From: Bacteroidia bacterium
Lineage (GTDB): Bacteria > Bacteroidota > Bacteroidia > Chitinophagales > Chitinophagaceae
Assembly (NCBI GenBank): GCA_030429205.1
Contig: JAUICZ010000001.1
Coordinates: forward strand, 1,602,806-1,666,805
Length of the DNA: 64,000 nucleotides
Direction of reading: 5' to 3'
Shown: positions 19,263 through 26,880 of the stretch, in pieces
Layout: every line of letters starts with the position of its first letter
Numbering within the stretch: position 1 is the first letter of the stretch
Made by a program: the position numbers and the translations under genes
The notes under the pieces: generated by a model
Databases searched by the model: none
Told to the model about the DNA's origin: nothing
Seen by the model: only the letters and a program-made list of their open reading frames with translations

Positions 19263-20548
19263 ATTGTATTAATTCGTTCTTGTAAACTAGTTCCTATTTT
19301 TTCAATTATGCCTACAACCAACGCATTTCCCATGAAAAATGCACGTTTCACATCAGAAGCACCTTCTGTATGATTATCAGGGAACATATTAAGCCTTTCC
19401 AGTTCTATAGGAGTTAAGCGTCGCAATTGTCTATTAGAAGCTCTGATCACATGTTTGAATCTTGAAGGGGAAGAGCCTCCTTCTCCTGTAACAATTGTAC
19501 GAGATGGCTTGTCAATGTCATCAGGAAAAACCATCGAGCCTTCTGCATATTTATACTCTATTCCACTAGCCTTGTTAACTCTTGTTTCATTTTTTGCACC
19601 TTTTAAATACTTCCATTTCTCAAAAGAGCTTTCATCAATATAAAATTCATCAGAAACAGCTCCATTTAATAGCATAATGTCTTTTAAAAGAGTATGAGTT
19701 CCTTCATAGTCTGGTAGTGTCTTACATGAACAAACATTCCTGTTTATCATTACACCGCTATTTTCAAATGGGCTGTTCTTTGCCCCAAGGTTAAACTCTT
19801 TTGTTATCTCAGGTAATGAGCCTTTTAGTTCAAAATGGTTTTCAGCAGAAATGTTTTCTTTTAGTACCGGGAAAGAATTTGCTATTATTCCATCATGAGT
19901 TATCCATGATAATGGGTCAACCGTTTTTGAAACTTCCTTGTATAGTTTTGTGCTCTTATGATATCCTAAAAAGAACACTCTTCGTCTTCTCTGAGGGAAA
20001 CCATAATCCGCAGCATTAATAACTCTCCATTCAACAGCATAACCCAAATCCGCTAATGAAGCGAGCATTATAGCAAAGTCTCGACCTCGTTGTTTTGCGG
20101 GTGACTTTAAGAGCCTGTCTACATTCTCAAGAAAAAGGTACTTTGGCTTTTTGTCACCTTTTTCTCTTAGTATACGTTCTATTTGCCACCATAAAACACC
20201 TTTTTTGCCAATTAGTCCTTCTGCTTGGTTTAATGTTCTTGCAACAGAATAATCTTGGCAAGGGAAACCGCCAACTAAAAGGTCATGATCAGGGATCATA
20301 TTTGTTGGTACTTCTGCTATATTAATGTTGGAATGGTCTTTTTGCCCAAACCTTGCAATATAGACATCAGATGCATCTTGCCTTTTAGTAGAAGGTTCCC
20401 ATTGGTTACTCCATACTATTTTGTAACTAGAATCAATATCTTGAGTATAATTTGAAGTTGAAGATTTGCCATTCCATCCTTCCAGACCTAACCTAAATCC
20501 ACCAACACCAGCAAATAGTTCAACAACTTTTATATTCTTTTTAGGCAT
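19259..20548 (-). CDS. DNA (cytosine-5) methyltransferase of the restriction-modification operon
   Basis: 429 residues with the ordered C5-methyltransferase motifs: VVELFAGVGGFRLGL (I, AdoMet binding), GGFPCQDYSVA (IV, catalytic C97), ENV at 141-143 (VI), QRRRR at 186-190 (VIII), a target-recognition region of about 150 residues, RRLTPIELERLNMFPD (IX) and GNALVV (X). All motifs are intact, so it should be active. Next to a Sau3AI-type nuclease, modification of the C in GATC is the likely target. It protects host DNA from the endonuclease and creates the 5-methylcytosine whose deamination the Vsr enzyme repairs. Confidence 0.93.
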   Translation of the reverse strand: MPKKNIKVVELFAGVGGFRLGLEGWNGKSSTSNYTQDIDSSYKIVWSNQWEPSTKRQDASDVYIARFGQKDHSNINIAEVPTNMIPDHDLLVGGFPCQDYSVARTLNQAEGLIGKKGVLWWQIERILREKGDKKPKYLFLENVDRLLKSPAKQRGRDFAIMLASLADLGYAVEWRVINAADYGFPQRRRRVFFLGYHKSTKLYKEVSKTVDPLSWITHDGIIANSFPVLKENISAENHFELKGSLPEITKEFNLGAKNSPFENSGVMINRNVCSCKTLPDYEGTHTLLKDIMLLNGAVSDEFYIDESSFEKWKYLKGAKNETRVNKASGIEYKYAEGSMVFPDDIDKPSRTIVTGEGGSSPSRFKHVIRASNRQLRRLTPIELERLNMFPDNHTEGASDVKRAFFMGNALVVGIIEKIGTSLQERINTI

Positions 20549-20569
20549 GAAACAAAGATAAATTTCTAG

Positions 20570-21028
20570 CTAATTCGATCCAATTTTATTTAATAACAAT
20601 TCGATCCTTGTGACTACAGTGTTGATATTTTCTTTTATTTCGCACTCCCACACTGTAATAACAGACCATCCAATGGCCTTGAGCTCAGCGTTTTTCCTCT
20701 TATCTCGGTCTATATTTCTTTGAAACTTCTCTTCCCAAAATTGTGTGTTGTTCTTAGGTAATTGATAATTGCATTTAGGGCATCTATGCCAATAACACCC
20801 ATTAACAAAAATTGCTAGTTTTTTTGAAGTGAAGGCTATGTCAGGTTTGCCAGGTGCTTTTTTATAATTAAGTCTATAACCTCTTAGTCCTTTATCCCAT
20901 AGTTGTTTTCGTAATAATATTTCAGGTTTGGTGCCTTTTGCTTTATTGGCACTCATAACTTTTGATACATTTTCATTTTTAGGAATCGGGGAACGTTTGT
21001 CTCTTATATATGTTTTCTTTTGGTTCAC
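20570..21028 (-). CDS. vsr: very-short-patch repair endonuclease Vsr
   Basis: 152 residues of the Vsr family, which nicks next to T:G mismatches left by deamination of 5-methylcytosine. KPDIAF (D63) and VNGCYWHRCPKC correspond to the E. coli Asp51 and HGCFWHHH regions by spacing: D63 matches D51 and H81 matches H69. The position of E. coli His64 is Asn76 here, a change worth noting although other family members also vary there. It is the first gene of the operon, 21 bp before the methyltransferase. Confidence 0.9.
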   Translation of the reverse strand: MNQKKTYIRDKRSPIPKNENVSKVMSANKAKGTKPEILLRKQLWDKGLRGYRLNYKKAPGKPDIAFTSKKLAIFVNGCYWHRCPKCNYQLPKNNTQFWEEKFQRNIDRDKRKNAELKAIGWSVITVWECEIKENINTVVTRIELLLNKIGSN

Positions 21029-21328
21029 TACTCTAATTTACTAAATAGTACACCCCCTCACACACTCCCAACATAAAACCGTACATTTACAGTTGAAAAT
21101 ATTGAAAGCGTAATTGCTTTTTGTCTTGCTATAGGAAACTGGTAATTTTTTGGCACAAGACGAAGTAAGTACGCTCACGCTAAAGGCGTGGGCTCTCTTA
21201 TTCGTGCCAAGGTATACCAGTACCTCTATAGCGGTGAGTTGAGTTCCACGCCCGTTTTTTTGCGGTCGGGTCTCACGTATCCTAAATAAGCCTATCAATT
21301 ATTTATCGTGATACTAAACCGTAACTGT
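21029..21328. other. 300-bp stretch without a supported gene
   Basis: An 85-codon minus-strand frame here lacks a credible protein composition and is not called. A hairpin GCTCACGC (21173-21180) with GCGTGGGC (21186-21193) lies in the middle. The region also contains GCACGAA/CGTGCC-type and CGCCCG/CGGTCGGG stretches but no promoter that I can assign. Confidence 0.4.
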
Positions 21329-21556
21329 ATGAATACTTTCACCACCCGCATTGCGGGCTTCCCTTACTCCGGCGCGCAGGTGTCGGCGTACATTTTTTCG
21401 ATAGACACCTTTGTTGTCTCGTTGAAGAACGGGCAGGTCGTCCGCCATACGGCCGACGACCCCAAGCTGTTCGAGCAATGGCTGCGTCACCATGGCGCCC
21501 GCAACATCAACGATAAGGTCGGCTCTATGATCTATAATTTTTATTTTGAGGAGTAG
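21329..21556 (+). CDS. small protein of unknown function (75 aa)
   Basis: ATG 21329 (a GTG at 21308 would add seven residues) opens a 75-codon frame with good codon use and higher G+C than the neighbours. The protein begins MNTFTTRIAGFPYSGAQVS and contains a FEQWLRHHGARN segment; it is soluble with mixed alpha/beta character. It looks like a genuine small gene, but I recognise no family. It lies alone between the restriction-modification island and a repeat cluster. Confidence 0.5.
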   Translation: MNTFTTRIAGFPYSGAQVSAYIFSIDTFVVSLKNGQVVRHTADDPKLFEQWLRHHGARNINDKVGSMIYNFYFEE

Positions 21557-22235
21557 GGTGTTAACAATAAAAATGTCACCCTGAACTTGATTATTCAGGT
21601 CATGTTGAATTTAAAAGGGCTTCATGTTTGCACAGCAATTCAGGGTCTAGAGTAATAAGTATGCGTTTCGCTAGATGCTGAATCGAGTTCAGCATGACCG
21701 TGTTGTTGCGAGATTATTCAGGTCATGTTGAATTTGAAAGGGCTTCATGTTTGCACAGCAATTCAGGGTCTAGAGTAATGAGTATGCGTTTCGCTAGATG
21801 CTGAATTGTGAAGCACTCATTGAGACAAGCTAAAGACATAATGAACGAGATAATCGAGTTCAGCATGACCGTGTTGTTGCGAGATTATTCAGGTCATGAT
21901 TATTTGATTTGGTCTTCATGAATGCGCAGCAATTCAGCATCTCGAGATATGAGTGTTCCGCGAGACCCTGAATCAAGTTCAGGGTGACAACATTGTTTTG
22001 TTCCTTGCAATGACGAGAGGGGGGGCATTTTGTTCCTCGCAACGACGGGAGGGGAGGGGCTGCAATAATAAATTTCGCAGTGTGGATTATTAAGTCTACC
22101 TTCATCGCAGAAAGTGGCTACCGCTTTTGTCTTGCCTGATCGATCGGCCTTCTATATTTTATTTTAGCATTCCTTTTCTTCTTCAGTTCTCGCTCCACGG
22201 CCGCCATACATTTTTTATATTTTTAATTTCATTTT
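21557..22235. other. 679-bp gene-free stretch with intergenic repeat cluster
   Basis: The left half consists of three tandem copies of a palindrome-bearing repeat; around 22001-22060 there are two copies of a short element TGTTCCTYGCAAYGACG. The right part (about 22080-22235) is an AT-rich leader before the RRM gene with no clear promoter match. Confidence 0.6.
21589..21995. repeat. three-copy tandem intergenic repeat with internal palindromes
   Basis: Copies start at GATTATTCAGGTCATG: 21589, 21712 and 21883. Copies 1 and 2 are nearly identical, but copy 2 carries a 48-bp insertion (about 21807-21854). Copy 3 is diverged. Each copy contains hairpins built on TGCTGAA...TTCAGCA or CCCTGAA...TTCAGGG around a TCRAG core, resembling the CCCTGAACTTG-type palindromic repeats scattered through many bacterial genomes. 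Confidence 0.75.
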
Positions 22236-22526
22236 ATGAACATTTTTGTAGGCAACTTGAGTTTTGCCGTAACTGAAAATCAGTTAACCAAATTATTCTC
22301 CGAGTTCGGAGCAGTATCAACAGCAACCATCGTAACAGACAAATACAGCGGTCGTTCTCGCGGCTTTGGCTTTGTAGAGATGGAGAACAAGGAAGATGGC
22401 CAGAAGGCTATCAGCCGTTTAGAAGGTAAGATAATAGACACCCGTACTATTACAGTGAACGAGGCAAAGCCCCGTACAGAGCAACCTCGTAACAGCTTCG
22501 ACAGGAAGACTTACAGCAATTATTAA
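22236..22526 (+). CDS. RNA-binding protein with one RRM domain
   Basis: 96 residues: a single RNA recognition motif with RNP2 IFVGNL at 3-8 and RNP1 RGFGFVEM at 42-49, then a short basic tail. Small RRM proteins of this type bind single-stranded RNA, often in the cold-shock response of Bacteroidota and cyanobacteria. The 5' untranslated region is long and AT-rich, which would suit post-transcriptional control, but no known element is visible. The gene is monocistronic and ends at a hairpin with a T run. Confidence 0.93.
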   Translation: MNIFVGNLSFAVTENQLTKLFSEFGAVSTATIVTDKYSGRSRGFGFVEMENKEDGQKAISRLEGKIIDTRTITVNEAKPRTEQPRNSFDRKTYSNY

Positions 22527-22555
22527 TAGTAATTAGAAGTAACTTGTGTTATAAG

Positions 22556-22591
22556 CGGTGGCGTATATTATATACGTCGCCGTATTTTTTT
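22556..22591 (+). terminator. terminator of the RRM gene
   Basis: CGGTGGCGTATA (22556-22567) pairs with TATACGTCGCCG (22571-22582), with one wobble and one mismatch, and is followed by TATTTTTTT. Confidence 0.75.
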
Positions 22592-22623
22592 GTGCGGGAA
22601 AAAGAAGGGCAGGTGAAACACCA

Positions 22624-22654
22624 TTGTAAATATAAGCGCAGCAGGGTATATTCG
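22624..22654 (+). promoter_or_regulatory. promoter of the first paralogous unknown gene
   Basis: TTG (22624-22626), 20 bases, then TATATTCG (22647-22654), a near match to TAnnTTTG. The same layout precedes the paralog at 23394, with the shared stretch GGGTATATT. Confidence 0.45.
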
Positions 22655-22688
22655 TAGTCCGAGCATTTTTAACCGTAAAAACTGAACC

Positions 22689-23312
22689 ATGAGCGATATC
22701 AGCTTAAACTTCATCAACCGAAGCGAGGATGAGAGTAATGTTAAGATCCTGATCTTTCAGAAAAATACCCTCCCCGGTTACGAAGACCTGACGATAGCCT
22801 GGCGCGTCATTCAAAACTGTGGCCGCGGCGATAACCACCCCTTTATATACAGTACCGATTTTGCGCTCTCTGCCTCGGACGAATGGGGCAATTATACCCC
22901 CCGCGTTGTTGCCGGATATGGAGACACCTGGTATGCCGTGTACGAGAATTATGGAAATGTATTGAAACAAAAGTCGGGCGCAAGTTTAGACCCCGACAGG
23001 CTGGTGATGATCAATAAGCTGGGCAAGGGCACGCTGGCGGCAAATGTTTATTGCGCGGGCAATTTGCTGGCGCTGAAAACAAATATGGCTCCGGGAGATA
23101 AGGCCATGTTCAATTTCGACCCGACGATATGGATCGGTGCTGTTACCGAAGCGGAAGAAGGGCAGAAGGTGAAAAAAGAAATCGTCGATGGCATCAGTAC
23201 AGAGCTGACCTTAACGGGTATTAAAAGTGCAGATATCGTAATGACGGGCGGTGGTAAGGGGGCTAAAGCCACACCCTTTGACTTTCAACTGGAAAATGTG
23301 GTGGAAGAATAG
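22689..23312 (+). CDS. unknown protein, paralog 1 of a tandem pair
   Basis: 207 residues without a signal peptide or membrane helix; beta-rich by composition. Landmarks shared with the next gene are an N-terminal (S/N)DIxLxFIN, IAWxVxxNC at about 37-45, an F(D)xTIWIG block near 150 and TELTLTGIKSADIVMTG near the C-terminus. I recall similar uncharacterised proteins in other bacteria but cannot name a function. A Gly/Lys loop (GGGKGAKATPFDF) is unique to this copy. It has its own promoter. Confidence 0.7.
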   Translation: MSDISLNFINRSEDESNVKILIFQKNTLPGYEDLTIAWRVIQNCGRGDNHPFIYSTDFALSASDEWGNYTPRVVAGYGDTWYAVYENYGNVLKQKSGASLDPDRLVMINKLGKGTLAANVYCAGNLLALKTNMAPGDKAMFNFDPTIWIGAVTEAEEGQKVKKEIVDGISTELTLTGIKSADIVMTGGGKGAKATPFDFQLENVVEE

Positions 23313-23328
23313 GGGGTGAAAACACGCG

Positions 23329-23359
23329 TTGTATAAACAAACAGGGCAGGGTATATTAG
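23329..23359 (+). promoter_or_regulatory. promoter of the second paralogous unknown gene
   Basis: TTG (23329-23331), 20 bases, TATATTAG (23352-23359). Same spacing and flanking GCAGGGTATATT as the promoter of the first paralog. Confidence 0.45.
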
Positions 23360-23393
23360 TTGTCCATTTTAAAACCATTAAAAACATCCAACC

Positions 23394-24026
23394 ATGAATG
23401 ATATTGAACTGACGTTCATCAACGATTACCAGAATATGGAATTTGTAGACGTGGTGATCTCTCAAAGAAATCAGAAACCATTATCGGGGAAACCTGTCTA
23501 CGACGAAACTGCCATCGCATGGACGGTGCTTAAAAATTGCAGGTATCAGCAAAGCTATGTGTTCAACTTCTCTACAGAGATATACATGTCTGTAAGTGTG
23601 CCGGGGTTGGCTACTACGCCGAGAACATTGGTGCAGTACGGTCAGCAGTGGCAGGTGGTGCAAGATAGCTCGGGTATATCGCTACAGCAGCAGGGCACAA
23701 CATCGTCTGATGATGTGTTTGCCGTACAAAATAATATGAAAGAGATGCCCATTAATATAAACCTGTACAGGCACGGCCGCTTAATGGCGACAGAGGAGCA
23801 GGTGCTGCCACAACAAAATGCCACGTTCAGCTTCGATGAGACTATATATATGGGTATCAACCCTGGTGTTAGAGAGGGAGATGTGTTGGAGGCCATGCTT
23901 AGTAATTTTACATCGCAATTGTCTTTATCAGGTCTTTTAAAAGCCGATGTCAGGCTGATAGGTTATCAAGAAGGATTCCAAAACGGATCAATGAGCTTTA
24001 TACTGACGAATGAGGTGAAGCAGTAA
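23394..24026 (+). CDS. unknown protein, paralog 2 of a tandem pair
   Basis: 210 residues, about one quarter to one third identical to the preceding gene by eye over its whole length: NDIELTFIN at the start, AIAWTVLKNC at 42-51, FSFDETIYMGI and SQLSLSGLLKADVRLIG near the end. It is soluble, without a signal peptide. The divergence between copies with conserved promoter layout indicates an old duplication with both copies kept. Function unknown; no link with the adjacent beta-lactamase gene is evident. Confidence 0.7.
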   Translation: MNDIELTFINDYQNMEFVDVVISQRNQKPLSGKPVYDETAIAWTVLKNCRYQQSYVFNFSTEIYMSVSVPGLATTPRTLVQYGQQWQVVQDSSGISLQQQGTTSSDDVFAVQNNMKEMPININLYRHGRLMATEEQVLPQQNATFSFDETIYMGINPGVREGDVLEAMLSNFTSQLSLSGLLKADVRLIGYQEGFQNGSMSFILTNEVKQ

Positions 24027-24079
24027 GGCGGTCTGTCAGATTGGTGGGTTATAGGTTCCTCGCAATGACCCCTTTGTGT

Positions 24080-24087
24080 TATCTTTG
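24080..24087 (+). promoter_or_regulatory. -7 promoter box of the beta-lactamase-like gene
   Basis: TATCTTTG, exact TAnnTTTG, 21 bases before the ATG at 24109. This argues against the ATG at 24076, which would lie upstream of the box. Confidence 0.5.
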
Positions 24088-24108
24088 CCCCCACAAACGG
24101 AAAAGGTT

Positions 24109-24975
24109 ATGCGTTACATCGGGATATTTTTGGCGGCAATGGTGTTTTTGGGTTCGTGCAGAGATGCGCGCATCCACGAAGAGCAGCAGTGGGGAAAGTA
24201 CTTTGCCGAGTATGGTATAGATACGGCAGATGCTTGTTTCATCCTCCGCGATAACAACCACGAGGCGGTGCACTATTTCAATAAAGACCGCAGTATTACC
24301 AGATATTCCCCTGCATCTACCTTTAAAATATTCAACTCGCTGGTAGCGCTGGATATTCCTAAAGTGCCGGACGAGAGCTTTGTAATTCCCTGGGATAGTG
24401 TAGAGCGTTGGTCGCCGGCATGGAATAAAGACATGGATATGCGCGAGGCGTTCAAGGTGAGTAACCTGGGGTATTATCAGGCATTGGCACGCCGCATTGG
24501 TAAAGACTATATGCAGCATTATCTGGACACGGCAAACTACGGTAACAAAACCATCGGTGGTGCTGTAGACTCTTTTTGGATAGATGAAAGCCTGAAGATC
24601 TCTGCCGATGAGCAGTTGGGTATGGTCAAGCGTTTATACTTTAATCAGTTGCCGTTTAACGATCGTGCGCAGCGTATTGTACGCAGTATGATGTTGCAGG
24701 AAGATGGCGACAGCACCAAGCTGTATTACAAAACAGGCTGGGGTATGGATGGCGACAGGGATGTGATTTGGGTAGTAGGTTTTGCAGAGCGTGTAGAAGA
24801 ATACAAAGAGCACGAAAACTCTATGAACAAAAGCGACGAGCGCAGATACCCTTACTTCTTTGCTATGAACTTTGGTATAGCCTCTGACGATCAAACCCAA
24901 AAATGGTTTGATGTGCGTGTAGACATCGTCAAAAAGATATTAAAAGACCATGGTGCTATGCGCACCGAGGATTAG
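24109..24975 (+). CDS. class D (OXA-type) beta-lactamase-like lipoprotein
   Basis: 288 residues from ATG 24109, chosen because the -7 box lies between it and the longer start. Lipobox LGSC puts the acylated Cys at residue 17. Class D motifs: STFK at 70-73 (nucleophile S70, K73), YGN, FWIDESLKIS in place of the FW-x-x-G region, and KTG in YKTGWGM. The SxV motif is SNL (in FKVSNLGYYQ), so its third position is Leu. It may hydrolyse beta-lactams or be a related penicillin-binding sensor; the sequence does not decide. Its stop overlaps the convergent metF stop by 4 bp. No mobile element is nearby, so it looks resident. Confidence 0.85.
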   Translation: MRYIGIFLAAMVFLGSCRDARIHEEQQWGKYFAEYGIDTADACFILRDNNHEAVHYFNKDRSITRYSPASTFKIFNSLVALDIPKVPDESFVIPWDSVERWSPAWNKDMDMREAFKVSNLGYYQALARRIGKDYMQHYLDTANYGNKTIGGAVDSFWIDESLKISADEQLGMVKRLYFNQLPFNDRAQRIVRSMMLQEDGDSTKLYYKTGWGMDGDRDVIWVVGFAERVEEYKEHENSMNKSDERRYPYFFAMNFGIASDDQTQKWFDVRVDIVKKILKDHGAMRTED

Positions 24976-25925
24976 AATAAGCGCTTCAATACGTTCAATA
25001 CCACGTTTGGTCTGCCCAGCGTGTAAAAATGCAGTATCGGTACATTGTTTTTCAACAGGTCTTTACACTGCTCGTACAGCCATTCTTCACCTACTTTCTC
25101 GCAAGCCTCCGGTGTTTTAGCTTCGCTCATAGCTTTAGCCAGGTCGTTAGGGATCTCTGTATTAAAGATGCTCGGTACTACGGTTAATTGTCTCTGGTTG
25201 TAGAGGGGTTTTAAGCCCGGAACAATAGGTGCGTTGATGCCTGCTTCTTTACACTTATTCTCAAAGTTGTAATAGTGCTGGTTGTTGAAGAACATTTGTG
25301 TGGTGATGTAATCTGCACCCAGATCTATTTTGCGTTTTAGGTGGTACAGATCCATATCCATATTTGGTGCTTCAAAATGCTTTTCAGGATAACCTGCCAC
25401 ACCGATACAGAAATCTGTGTTCACTCCGTTGATGATATCATCCTCCAGATACTCGCCTTTGTTCATGTTGATGACCTGTTGTACCAGCTCCTCTGCATAG
25501 CGGTGTCCTTTGGGGTGTGGGGTGAAGAATTTCTCGTTGGCAGCGGCATCGCCACGTAGTGCCAATACATTTTGTACACCCAAAAAGTTCAGGTCGATGA
25601 GGGCATTCTCTGTTTCTTCTTTGCTAAAGCCGCCACATATCAGGTGGGGGATGGCCTCTACCTTATACTTACCCATGATAGCCGCACAAATACCCACTGT
25701 ACCTGGGCGTTTGCGAATTTCCACACTTTCAAAGCTACCGTCTTTACGCTTTTTGTACACCTGCTCTGCTCTGTGGTAGGTTACATTCACAAAAGCGGGG
25801 TCGAACTCCATCATGGGGTCCAGCGTTTTATATATCGACTCGATGCTTTTACCTTTTTGCGGAGGCAGTACCTCTAGCGATATAATAGGTTTTTTAGCAC
25901 CGGATAAGTATTCTGTTACTTTCAT
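24972..25925 (-). CDS. metF: methylenetetrahydrofolate reductase
   Basis: 317 residues, the full length of bacterial MetF, an FAD enzyme that reduces 5,10-methylene-THF to 5-methyl-THF for methionine synthesis. Landmarks: SLEVLPPQ at the N-terminus (the catalytic Glu region of SFEFFPP), FVNVTYHRAEQ, HLICGGFSKEE, NVLALRGDAA and GADYITTQMFFNNQHYYNF. The TACATTTG box at 25934-25941 puts the transcript start within a few bases of the ATG. Confidence 0.95.
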   Translation of the reverse strand: MKVTEYLSGAKKPIISLEVLPPQKGKSIESIYKTLDPMMEFDPAFVNVTYHRAEQVYKKRKDGSFESVEIRKRPGTVGICAAIMGKYKVEAIPHLICGGFSKEETENALIDLNFLGVQNVLALRGDAAANEKFFTPHPKGHRYAEELVQQVINMNKGEYLEDDIINGVNTDFCIGVAGYPEKHFEAPNMDMDLYHLKRKIDLGADYITTQMFFNNQHYYNFENKCKEAGINAPIVPGLKPLYNQRQLTVVPSIFNTEIPNDLAKAMSEAKTPEACEKVGEEWLYEQCKDLLKNNVPILHFYTLGRPNVVLNVLKRLF

Positions 25926-25933
25926 ACGAAAGG

Positions 25934-25941
25934 CAAATGTA
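25934..25941 (-). promoter_or_regulatory. -7 promoter box of metF
   Basis: Minus strand TACATTTG, exact TAnnTTTG, ending 9 bases from the metF ATG, so the mRNA leader would be only a few bases long. Confidence 0.5.
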
Positions 25942-26020
25942 GGGCAAACGCATTACATTTCTAGCCCATTAATTAGCAGTATTTTGGCAAACTAAAAGAC
26001 TGTTGTTACTAGCGGATTGT

Positions 26021-26028
26021 TATTTTTG
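26021..26028 (+). promoter_or_regulatory. -7 promoter box of lptB
   Basis: TATTTTTG, exact TAnnTTTG, 28 bases before the lptB ATG. Confidence 0.5.
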
Positions 26029-26056
26029 CTGCTGACAGCAGACCAAACGCAGAAAT

Positions 26057-26803
26057 ATGTTGAAGATACAGGCAAAAGGATTGGTGAAGAGATATCGCAA
26101 CCGTACGGTGGTGAATGAGGTTTCTTTCGAGGTAAATCAAGGGGAAATTGTAGGGATATTAGGACCAAACGGGGCAGGTAAAACCACATCCTTTTACATG
26201 GTGGTAGGTTTGGTAAAGCCTGATGCGGGCGAAGTGTACCTGAATGACGTAAACATCACCGCATTGCCAATGTATAAGCGTGCGCAGATGGGTATCGGGT
26301 ATTTACCGCAAGAGGCGTCGGTATTTCGTAAACTGTCTGTTGAAGATAACCTTAAGGCTGTGCTGGAGATGACGAAGCTGACCAAAGGAGAGCAGGAAAA
26401 GAAGATGGAGGGGTTGCTGGAAGAGTTTCGACTGACGCATGTACGCAAAAGCCCGGGTGATGTATTGAGTGGTGGTGAGCGCCGCCGTACAGAAATAGCA
26501 CGTGCTCTGGCTGTTGACCCTAAATTTATACTGTTAGATGAACCATTTGCCGGTATTGACCCCGTTGCCGTAGAGGATATACAAACTATTGTTGCCAACC
26601 TGAAGTACAAAAAGATAGGCATATTCATTACAGACCACAATGTGAACGAAACACTTTCTATTACAGACCGCGCCTACATTATGTTTGAGGGTAAAATAAT
26701 CAGAGTGGGTACGGCAGAACAACTGGCGAGTGATGAGCTGGTACGTAAGTTATACCTGGGCACGCATTTCGAGCTGAAGCGTAAAGAGTTCCCCACAGGT
26801 TAG
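26057..26803 (+). CDS. lptB: LPS-export ABC transporter ATP-binding protein LptB
   Basis: 248 residues with Walker [10 protein letters not shown] at 36-44, Q-loop, signature [15 protein letters not shown], Walker [14 protein letters not shown] and the H-loop DHNVNET. The LSGGERRR form and the DPVAVEDIQ stretch are characteristic of LptB, the motor that drives lipopolysaccharide extraction from the inner membrane with LptF and LptG. Those partners are not in the window. The gene appears to have its own promoter. Confidence 0.95.
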   Translation: MLKIQAKGLVKRYRNRTVVNEVSFEVNQGEIVGILGPNGAGKTTSFYMVVGLVKPDAGEVYLNDVNITALPMYKRAQMGIGYLPQEASVFRKLSVEDNLKAVLEMTKLTKGEQEKKMEGLLEEFRLTHVRKSPGDVLSGGERRRTEIARALAVDPKFILLDEPFAGIDPVAVEDIQTIVANLKYKKIGIFITDHNVNETLSITDRAYIMFEGKIIRVGTAEQLASDELVRKLYLGTHFELKRKEFPTG

Positions 26804-26880
26804 TATTTCAGCGTGTAAATATTATTTTAGCAAGGCTGAGAAAACACGTTGTTTAGTTTTTAATTGTTAATCGAGGATAA

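Noticed and set aside
21041-21298. 85-codon minus-strand frame after the vsr gene
   Set aside because: It covers hairpins and repeat-like sequence, has no protein-like pattern and no start context.
17291-22235. Insertion sequence or transposon around the restriction-modification island
   Set aside because: No transposase or integrase frame and no matching terminal inverted repeats around the island; only small non-coding repeats are present.
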